NCBI RefSeq assembly: GCF_016862095.1
Contig: NZ_BOMH01000045.1
Span: 124,001-188,000, forward strand
Length of the DNA stretch: 64,000 bases
Origin: Actinoplanes cyaneus
Lineage (GTDB): Bacteria; Actinomycetota; Actinomycetes; Mycobacteriales; Micromonosporaceae
Direction of reading: 5' to 3'
The notes below the pieces were generated by a model, which ran no database searches, was not told the origin of the DNA, and was given only the letters and a program-made list of their open reading frames with translations. The position numbers and the translations under genes were made by a program. Shown one piece after another: positions 43,220-49,470 of this stretch; the stretch's first letter is position 1; each line of letters starts with the position of its first letter.

Positions 43220-44184
43220 GGCAGCAGCTTGCCCAGGTCCGGAGAGCTGGCGAAGATGCCGTCCTTGGTGCCGAGGTCCGCCAGCGTCTGCACGGACGCC
43301 TTGTTGATCTCGACGGGCCACTTCGGCAGCACCACGGCGGCCCGGGTCTTGTCGTCGATCTTGGTGTAGGTGCTCAGGATCTGCCGCACCTCGTCCGGGT
43401 GGGCGTCCGAGTAGGTCAGCGACTCGTTGATCGCCTCGGTGAAGCGCTTGACCAGGTCGGGCTTGTCGGCGATCAGCTTCTGCGAGGTGAAGTATGCCGC
43501 GACGTTCAGCTTCGGGTCGACGTCCACGTAGGTCGAGGCGATCTCCGTACCACCGGTCGCCTTGATCGCGGAGAGCTGCGGCTCGACGACCCACGCGGCG
43601 TCGATGTCGCCCTTCTCCAGCGCGGCCTGCATGTTCGGGAACGGCATCTCGACGAAGTTGACGGCCTTGTCGTCGCCGCCGGCCTTGCGGACCGAGTTGC
43701 GGGTCGCGGTGTCACCGATGTTCTTCAGCGTGTTCACCGAGACCTTCTTGCCGACCAGGTCCTTGGCGGTCTTGATCGGGCTGCCGGCCTTGACGACCAG
43801 GGCGCCGAAGTCCTTGCCCTGCTCGCCGGTCGTCGAGACGCCGGCGGCGATCGCCTTCACCGGCACGTTCTTGGTCTGCGCGATCATCAGGGAGGTCAGA
43901 TTGGAGAACCCGAACTGGAACTGGTTGCTGACCACGCCGGGCACGATCGCCGCGCCGCCCTGACCGGCCTCCAGCTTGAGCTCGATGTTGCGTGACTTGA
44001 AGAAGCCCTTCGACTGGCCCAGGTAGATCGGGGCCACGTCGATGATCGGGATGACCCCGACCGTCACGTTGTCCACGCCCCCGGAGGAACCGCCGGAGCT
44101 GCTCGAGTCCTTGTCCGAACCGCAGGCCGCGACCGAGCTGGCCACCAGCGCCAGTGCCAGGCCCGCGATCAAACGCCGCCGCAT
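43216..44184 (-). CDS. Substrate-binding lipoprotein of an SsuA/NMT1-like importer
   Basis: 322 residues. Lipoprotein signal 'IAGLALALVASSVAACGSD' (lipobox V-A-A-C), then the NMT1/SsuA fold: 'VTVGVIPIIDVAPIYLGQSKG', 'LVGKKVSVNTLKNIGDT', 'GDIDAAWVVEPQ'. Strong GGAGGA site. It is the first gene of the operon, divergent from an IclR regulator. Such proteins bind sulfonates, nitrate, pyrimidine precursors or aromatic acids; with an IclR partner, an organic acid or aromatic compound is a reasonable guess. Confidence 0.93.
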   Translation of the reverse strand: MRRRLIAGLALALVASSVAACGSDKDSSSSGGSSGGVDNVTVGVIPIIDVAPIYLGQSKGFFKSRNIELKLEAGQGGAAIVPGVVSNQFQFGFSNLTSLMIAQTKNVPVKAIAAGVSTTGEQGKDFGALVVKAGSPIKTAKDLVGKKVSVNTLKNIGDTATRNSVRKAGGDDKAVNFVEMPFPNMQAALEKGDIDAAWVVEPQLSAIKATGGTEIASTYVDVDPKLNVAAYFTSQKLIADKPDLVKRFTEAINESLTYSDAHPDEVRQILSTYTKIDDKTRAAVVLPKWPVEINKASVQTLADLGTKDGIFASSPDLGKLLP

Positions 44185-44225
44185 AATCTATTCCTCCGTA
44201 GAAGGTGTGCGCATAACGAACGGAA

Positions 44226-44248
44226 GTTCTCAAAGAGAACGCTAGGAT
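44226..44248. promoter_or_regulatory. IclR-type operator and -10 box in the divergent region
   Basis: Perfect palindrome GTTCTC-N3-GAGAAC (44226-44240), immediately followed on the plus strand by TAGGAT (44243-44248), a good -10 for the iclR gene. Binding here would cover its promoter and sit 42 bases upstream of the binding-protein start on the other strand. Confidence 0.65.
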
Positions 44249-44287
44249 GTGGCTCGTGTCACGTCAACGATTTGGATCGATCATCCG

Positions 44288-45076
44288 ATGACGCGGGAAC
44301 CGTACTACGTCCAATCGCTGGAGCGAGGGCTCGCAGTTATCCGTGCATTTGACGCGGAACACCGCGAACTGACCCTCAGCGACGTGGCCCGCCAGTGTGG
44401 ACTGACCCGTGCCGCCGCCCGCCGATTCCTGCTGACCCTGACCGATCTCGGCTATGTGCGCACCGACGGCCGACTCTTCTCGCTGACCCCTCGCGTGCTC
44501 GAGCTGGGCTACGCCTTCCTCGGTGGCCTGACCCTGCCCGAGGTGGCCGAGCCGCACATGGAACGCCTGGTCGGCGAGGTCCGCGAGTCGTGCTCCCTGT
44601 CCGTTCTGGACGGCGATGACATCGTCTACGTCAGTCGCGTGCCGACCAGCCGGATCATGCGCGTCTCGATCAACGTCGGAACCCGATTTCCCGCGTACGC
44701 GACGTCGATGGGCCGCGTCCTGCTGGCCGCCCTGCCGGCACCTTACCTCGACGCTTACCTGGACCGCGCCAAGCTCGAGCCGCTCACCGACCGGACGATC
44801 TGCTCACCCGGTGCCCTCAGGGAGGAGCTTCTGCGCGTACGCGAGGACGGGCACTCGATCGTCGATCAGGAGCTGGAGGAGGGTCTGCGGGCGATCGCCG
44901 CCCCGATCCGCGACCGTTCCGGGGCAGCCGCCGGCGCGCTCAACATCTCCGTCCACGCGGCCCGCGCGACCGTCGGCACCATCCGGGAGCGCCTGCTCCC
45001 ACCGCTGCTCGCCGCCACCGCGGCCATCGAGGCCGACCTGCGTATCGCCGCCCCGCGCCACCCCACGGACCGGTAG
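44288..45076 (+). CDS. IclR-family transcriptional regulator (PcaR/PobR-like)
   Basis: 262 residues from the ATG at 44288. A GTG at 44249 would lie upstream of the expected transcript start set by TAGGAT, so the shorter form is preferred. N-terminal winged helix 'QSLERGLAVIRAF' and 'LTLSDVARQCGLTRAAARRFLLTL' (quoted as landmark); effector domain with 'ATSMGRVLLAALP' and 'GLRAIAAPIRDRSGAAAGALNIS' typical of aromatic-acid-responsive IclR proteins. It probably controls the divergent importer and perhaps the MFS carrier downstream. Confidence 0.9.
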   Translation: MTREPYYVQSLERGLAVIRAFDAEHRELTLSDVARQCGLTRAAARRFLLTLTDLGYVRTDGRLFSLTPRVLELGYAFLGGLTLPEVAEPHMERLVGEVRESCSLSVLDGDDIVYVSRVPTSRIMRVSINVGTRFPAYATSMGRVLLAALPAPYLDAYLDRAKLEPLTDRTICSPGALREELLRVREDGHSIVDQELEEGLRAIAAPIRDRSGAAAGALNISVHAARATVGTIRERLLPPLLAATAAIEADLRIAAPRHPTDR

Positions 45077-45214
45077 ATATTCACAGGTGTGGTTTTGGCC
45101 ACTCACGCCCGTACAGTGGACCGAATTTGATCGGGCTCCTGACGTTTGACGTGTGGAAAGTTGCAGCCGGATCGAACCCGTTCGATGATGGGCGCCTGAG
45201 GGGAGGCGTCAACA

Positions 45215-46618
45215 ATGTCCCTGTTATCTGCGCTCGATCACAAACACACCGTCGCACCTGAGGGTTACAGCCGGTGGTTGATCCCACCGGCGGCGCTCGC
45301 CGTGCACCTCTGCATCGGCCAGGTCTACGCCACCAGCGTCTACAAGAACTCGTTCATCGCCCACTTCGACGCCAGCCAGACCGCGATCGGCGTCATCTTC
45401 AGCATCGCGATCGTCATGCTGGGACTCTCCGCCGCGATCGGCGGCACCTGGGTGGAACGCAACGGCCCGCGCAAGGCCATGTTCGTCTCCGCCTGCTTCT
45501 GGGCCGCCGGCTTCCTGGTCAGCGCGCTCGGCATCGGCACCGGCCAGCTGTGGCTCGTCTATCTCGGGTACGGCGTGCTCGGCGGCATCGGGCTCGGCAT
45601 CGGCTACATCTCGCCGGTCTCCACGCTGATCAAATGGTTCCCGGACCGTCCCGGCCTGGCCACCGGCCTGGCGATCATGGGGTTCGGCGGCGGCGCACTG
45701 ATCGCCAGCCCGGCATCGCGGCAACTGCTGTCGTACTACGACTCCGGCTACGACCCCACCGTGTCCACCTCCGTCGCGGACGGTCACGCCCTGGTCCTGC
45801 TCTTCCTCACGCTCGGTATCGGGTACTTCCTGATCATGATGTTCGGCGTCGCCAACATCCGCGTGCCCGCGCCCGGCTGGCGCCCGGCCGGCTGGGACCC
45901 GGCGGCGGTGAAGGCCAAGCCGCTGGTCACCACCGCCCAGGTGTCGGCCGCCAACGCGATCAGGTCCCGCTCGTTCTGGCTGCTCTGGATCGTGCTCTTC
46001 TGCAACGTGACGGCCGGCATCGGCATCCTCGAACAGGCCAGCCCGATGATCCAGGACTTCTTCCGCGTCGACGGCAAGTCCGCTGTCGCGGTCGCCGCCG
46101 CGGGCGGATTCGTCGGCGTCCTGTCCCTGTTCAACATGGCCGGCCGATTCGCCTGGTCGTCGACGTCCGACCTGATCGGCCGCAAGCCCGTCTACATGCT
46201 GTACCTGGGTGTCGGCATGGTCATGTACCTGCTCCTGGCCACGATCGGCGACTCCGCGATCCCGCTCTTCGTCCTGCTCGCCGGCGTGATCCTGTCGTTC
46301 TACGGCGGCGGCTTCGCCACCGTCCCGGCCTACCTGCGCGACCTGTTCGGCACCTACCAGGTCGGCGCGATCCACGGCCGCCTGCTCACCGCCTGGTCAG
46401 CGGCCGGCGTCGCAGGCCCGCTGATCGTCAACGGCTTCCTCGACGCCGAGGGCAAACCCGGCACGCTGACCTCGTCGGCCTACCAGCCCGCCCTGCTCAC
46501 CATGGTCGGCGTCCTGGCCGTCGGCTTCCTCGCCAACCTGCTGATCCGCCCGGTCCCCCCGTCCTTGCACGAGCCGGCCACCACGGAGACCGCCTTCGAG
46601 AAGGAGGCCGCGGCATGA
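45215..46618 (+). CDS. MFS transporter, oxalate:formate antiporter (OFA) family
   Basis: 467 residues, 12 membrane helices. OFA hallmarks: 'LCIGQVYATSVYKNSF' near the first helix, 'RNGPRKAM' in loop 2-3, 'GIGLGIGYISPVSTLIKWFPDRPGLATGLAIMGFG' region (short landmark G-Y-I-S-P-V-S-T-L-I-K-W-F-P-D), and 'LFGTYQVGAIHGRLLTAWSAAG'-type sequence late in the protein. It overlaps a 31-codon gene by 4 bases. Carboxylates such as oxalate are usual substrates; the neighbouring IclR and importer suggest organic-acid use. Confidence 0.92.
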   Translation: MSLLSALDHKHTVAPEGYSRWLIPPAALAVHLCIGQVYATSVYKNSFIAHFDASQTAIGVIFSIAIVMLGLSAAIGGTWVERNGPRKAMFVSACFWAAGFLVSALGIGTGQLWLVYLGYGVLGGIGLGIGYISPVSTLIKWFPDRPGLATGLAIMGFGGGALIASPASRQLLSYYDSGYDPTVSTSVADGHALVLLFLTLGIGYFLIMMFGVANIRVPAPGWRPAGWDPAAVKAKPLVTTAQVSAANAIRSRSFWLLWIVLFCNVTAGIGILEQASPMIQDFFRVDGKSAVAVAAAGGFVGVLSLFNMAGRFAWSSTSDLIGRKPVYMLYLGVGMVMYLLLATIGDSAIPLFVLLAGVILSFYGGGFATVPAYLRDLFGTYQVGAIHGRLLTAWSAAGVAGPLIVNGFLDAEGKPGTLTSSAYQPALLTMVGVLAVGFLANLLIRPVPPSLHEPATTETAFEKEAAA

Positions 46619-46710
46619 ACGCCCGCCTGGCCGTTTCCTGGCTCCTGGTAGCCATCCTCCTCGGCTACGGAGTGATCCAGACCGCCATCACCGCCGCCAA
46701 ACTCTTCTGA
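46615..46710 (+). CDS. MFS transporter small subunit (31 residues)
   Basis: The ATG overlaps the MFS stop (ATGA). The product is a single hydrophobic helix, 'LAVSWLLVAILLGYGVIQTA', ending ITAAKLF. Tiny one-helix proteins of this kind are found directly after OFA-family MFS genes in actinomycetes and are thought to be accessory subunits. Easily missed because of its length. Confidence 0.8.
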   Translation: MNARLAVSWLLVAILLGYGVIQTAITAAKLF

Positions 46711-46772
46711 TCGTGAGCCGCGCACCTCCCCGCCCAGTCAGCGAGGTGCGCAACCCGTCCTTACCTGGCTTT

Positions 46773-46808
46773 TTGCATAACCTGCAAGGTATCGTGCAGG
46801 TTATGCAA
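46773..46808 (+). promoter_or_regulatory. 36-bp palindromic operator over the -10 box and start codon of the HTH-MNT gene
   Basis: Perfect 14-bp arms TTGCATAACCTGCA (46773-46786) and TGCAGGTTATGCAA (46795-46808), 8-base spacer. A -10-like TATCGT (46790-46795) lies at its centre, and the ATG of the HTH-MNT gene (46803-46805) lies inside the right arm, so the mRNA is probably leaderless. Autorepression by the gene's own winged helix is the simplest reading. Confidence 0.75.
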
Positions 46809-47405
46809 CGACCTCGGTCGCAGCTGCTGCCGCTTCTGCGTTCGCCGTTTCTGGGCGAGCTGCTGGCCTGGCTGTATCTACATCCCGAGACGGACTACTC
46901 GGTGACCGAACTTGCTGAGATCTTGCGTGTCTCGACTTCCACCGTCAGCAGGGAAGCCGGGCATCTCGCGAAAGTCGGCCTGCTCATCGAGACGCGACGG
47001 GGCAACCTCCGCCTCCTGCGGGCCGCCACCGACCATCGGCTGGCCCGCCCGCTCACCGAACTGCTCGCGCTGACCTACGGCCCCGCGGCGGTGCTCGGCG
47101 ACGTGCTTCGCTCGCTGGACGGGGTCGAGGAGGCGTACATCTACGGGTCCTGGGCCGCTCGCTATGCCGGTGAGCCCGGCCCGCCGCCGCGGGACGTCGA
47201 CGTGCTCGTGGTCGGAGACGTGGACGAGGACGATCTGGCCGACCGCGCCCGTGTGGCGGAGCGTCGACTGGGCCGCGAGGTCAATGCGCACCGGGTGTCC
47301 GTCGACGCCTGGCGATCCTCCGGCGAAGATCCCTTCCTGGGATCGGTGCGGTCCCGTCCGCTCTACACCATTGGAGACGGTGATGAGGTGGCAGCAGGGC
47401 CGTGA
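46803..47405 (+). CDS. Winged-helix / MNT nucleotidyltransferase fusion (antitoxin-like)
   Basis: 200 residues. Residues 10-75 form an ArsR/MarR-like winged helix ('YSVTELAEILRVSTSTVSRE', 'GLLIETRRGNLRLLRA'). Residues 100-175 carry the minimal nucleotidyltransferase motif G-S-W-A-A-R-Y (115-121) with metal aspartates D131 and D133 (DVDVLVVG). In HEPN/MNT pairs the MNT protein modifies and silences its HEPN partner; a HEPN-like gene overlaps this one by 23 bases. The leaderless ATG at 46803 sits in the operator. Upstream in-frame starts exist but precede the predicted promoter. Assignment as antitoxin is inference from family and arrangement. Confidence 0.85.
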   Translation: MQRPRSQLLPLLRSPFLGELLAWLYLHPETDYSVTELAEILRVSTSTVSREAGHLAKVGLLIETRRGNLRLLRAATDHRLARPLTELLALTYGPAAVLGDVLRSLDGVEEAYIYGSWAARYAGEPGPPPRDVDVLVVGDVDEDDLADRARVAERRLGREVNAHRVSVDAWRSSGEDPFLGSVRSRPLYTIGDGDEVAAGP

Positions 47406-47847
47406 GTTCGTCGACGGCATGGTCGCCCGAGGTGAGTTGGAGCGGGTCCCGGCCAGTCGGGAACATGCCGATCTGCTGCTCGCGCAAGCTCGCCGCCACC
47501 TCGCCTCGGCTGAGGCGATCGCCTTTGGCGATCCGGCCGGCGGTTATCAGTTGCTCTACGACGCGGCCCGCAAGGCGTTGGCCGCGGTTCTGGGGAATCA
47601 GGGCTTGCGGGCCACCAGCCGGGGCGGCCACATCGCGGTGCGCGAGGCTGTCGCGGCCCAGCTCGACCCGCCGCTCGGTGCTGTTCTTCGCCCCTTCGAC
47701 CGCATGCGCCGACGCCGCAATCAGTTGGAGTACCCCTCCGCTGCATCTCCGGTGATCACACCGGAAGAGGTCACGCGCGACCTTCCCGGGGTCGAGGAGA
47801 TCGTCGCGGTCGCGGCAAAGGTTCTGGACCAGATGAGCCCGTTCTAG
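47383..47847 (+). CDS. HEPN-like domain protein (toxin-like partner of the MNT protein)
   Basis: 154 residues, all-helical. 'HADLLLAQARRHLASAEAI', 'GYQLLYDAARKALAAVL' and the final motif 'RMRRRRNQLEYP' (107-118) match the HEPN pattern, where R-N-x3-[HY] lines the putative RNase site; here the His position reads Glu-Tyr. It overlaps the HTH-MNT gene by 23 bases, implying coupled synthesis. HEPN proteins of such pairs are RNases or substrates of nucleotidylation. It could instead be an inactive variant because of the E-Y substitution. Confidence 0.78.
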   Translation: MRWQQGREFVDGMVARGELERVPASREHADLLLAQARRHLASAEAIAFGDPAGGYQLLYDAARKALAAVLGNQGLRATSRGGHIAVREAVAAQLDPPLGAVLRPFDRMRRRRNQLEYPSAASPVITPEEVTRDLPGVEEIVAVAAKVLDQMSPF

Positions 47848-47876
47848 ATTTCGCCGCTGATTATTACGCTCTGCAT

Positions 47877-48569
47877 GTGCGTGGCTACTCTGACTTGTCG
47901 ATCCATCCTCGCGTCGGTCTCTTCGCCTACGTGCCGGAGCGAGAGTGGCGCAGTATCTGTGCCGCCGGGATCTCAGTGCAGTTCCAGCCGAGTTCGGTGC
48001 TTCTACGGCAGGGCGATCCGACCGAGCATGTCCATGTCATCGTCGCGGGCTGCGTGAAGGCGACCCGTTGCGAAGTTGACGGTAGTCAGGCGCTGCTGAC
48101 ACTGCGCGCGGCGGGAGACGTGGTCGGCGACATGTCCGCTGTCGATCGGCGCCCTCGCTCAGCCACGGTCACCGCCTTGACCGAGGTCATCACCTACTGG
48201 CTGAGCGGTGAGCAGTTTCGTCGTTTCCTCGCCCGCCCAGCGATGGCGGCCGGCTTCGCGGCCTACACCGTAGGACGGCTCAGGGAGTCCGACCGGCAGC
48301 GGACCGAGATGGCCGTTCTTCCCGTTCGGCAACGTCTGGCCCGGACGCTGATGCGCCTCAACCGAGAGGGCAGCCGTGCCTCGGGCCGTCTGCCGATCAG
48401 GCTTCCGCAGCGGGAATTGGCCGAGCTCATCGGCGCCTCCCGGAACGCTGTCGTGGCCGAGCTCGCTGCCCTTCGGGCCCAAGGCATCGTGGTGACCCGT
48501 CGGCGCGAGACCGAGGTCGTCGACCTCGAACGCCTTGCCCGCCTGGCCGACGAGCCGAGAGTGGACTGA
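47877..48569 (+). CDS. Crp/Fnr-family cyclic-nucleotide-responsive regulator
   Basis: 230 residues from a GTG. Cyclic-nucleotide-binding beta-roll at about 12-115 with phosphate-binding cassette 'GDMSAVDRRPRSATV' (84-98): the Arg-Ser pair that contacts the cyclic phosphate is kept, while the usual Glu is Asp. A long dimer helix ('QRLARTLMRLNREG') leads to an HTH 'LPQRELAELIGASRNAVVAE' (about 165-190). The next gene, 97 bases on, encodes a nucleotide cyclase, so this is its likely receptor and may control the cassette. Confidence 0.9.
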   Translation: MRGYSDLSIHPRVGLFAYVPEREWRSICAAGISVQFQPSSVLLRQGDPTEHVHVIVAGCVKATRCEVDGSQALLTLRAAGDVVGDMSAVDRRPRSATVTALTEVITYWLSGEQFRRFLARPAMAAGFAAYTVGRLRESDRQRTEMAVLPVRQRLARTLMRLNREGSRASGRLPIRLPQRELAELIGASRNAVVAELAALRAQGIVVTRRRETEVVDLERLARLADEPRVD

Positions 48570-48666
48570 CGTCTCTGTCACATCGCGAGCGCCCAGAAAT
48601 GTGCAGACCTTCGGTGGCCCGGGCCGGACGCTGACGGATGTCCAGCCATCCACAGGAGGGAATGTC

Positions 48667-49470
48667 GTGGATCCGTTCGCGCAGACTGTCGACCTGCCGC
48701 CGTACCGGGCGATCCTGGCCGTAGACGCCAAGGACTTCACCGCCCAGCCCAGCATCTCGCACCAGCCCATGAGCAGTACCATCCTGGACCTCGTCGGAGA
48801 CGCTCTCGCCCGGACCGGATTGCAAGCCGAGTGGAGCCGCCCGGCATTTCTCGGCCCGACCGGAGACGGATTCGCCGTCGGGCTGCCGCCGCGGGTACTG
48901 CCCCATCTGGCATATCCCTTCGCCAGACTCTTGCAGGAGCGTCTCGCCGAGCACAACCGCACGATCCGGGTCGGCCAGCCGCGAATTCGCCTGCGAGTCA
49001 GCGTCAATGTCGGGCCGCTGCCCGCCGATCCCGAGGACCCGCACTGGACCGGTAACGGAACCGTGCGCAACGACACCCATCGGCTGCTCGACTCGAAACC
49101 GGTCAAGGCCATTCTGGCTGCGGCCAGCGAGCAGGTGACCCATGCCGCCTTCATCTTCAGTGACCGGGTCTATCAGGACGTGGTGGTCGCCGGCTACAGC
49201 GAGCTTCACCCGGACCGTTGCATCGAGGTGCCGGCCACCGTCGACGGGAAGAACTTCGCCCAGCGTGCCTGGCTCTACGTCCCGGAGATCTCCGGCAACC
49301 TGCTCGGCACTGCCTCCTTGGCACCGGACCCGGACCCGGATCCGGTCACGGAGCCGACGGCTGAGGGGCACCCGACGGCGAGTGTGGAAGGTCCTCAGGT
49401 CAGACGGAACTGGGGCCAGGTCGCCACCACAGTCGAGACGATGACTCAGAATCCCGGGAGCACCCGATGA
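48667..49470 (+). CDS. Class III nucleotide cyclase with C-terminal shared motif
   Basis: 267 residues from a GTG with an AGGAGGG site; in-frame sequence upstream has no such site. Catalytic landmarks: metal Asp D20 ('AILAVDAKDFT'), metal Asp D67 ('GPTGDGFAVG'), transition-state pair N135 and R139 ('TVRNDTHRLLD'), and the strand 'RLRVSVNVGPL'. The residue three before G-D-G is Gly, not the adenine-selecting Lys, so the product may not be cAMP. An acidic-proline linker (about 218-240) leads to the tail 'VRRNWGQVATTVETMTQN' (245-262), repeated in the next protein. Overlaps it by 4 bases. Compare Pycsar cyclases. Confidence 0.88.
   Translation: MDPFAQTVDLPPYRAILAVDAKDFTAQPSISHQPMSSTILDLVGDALARTGLQAEWSRPAFLGPTGDGFAVGLPPRVLPHLAYPFARLLQERLAEHNRTIRVGQPRIRLRVSVNVGPLPADPEDPHWTGNGTVRNDTHRLLDSKPVKAILAAASEQVTHAAFIFSDRVYQDVVVAGYSELHPDRCIEVPATVDGKNFAQRAWLYVPEISGNLLGTASLAPDPDPDPVTEPTAEGHPTASVEGPQVRRNWGQVATTVETMTQNPGSTR

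Noticed and set aside
44249..44287. GTG at 44249 as start of the IclR gene
   Set aside because: It directly follows the TAGGAT -10 box and would precede the expected transcript start; the ATG at 44288 places the HTH at the usual distance.
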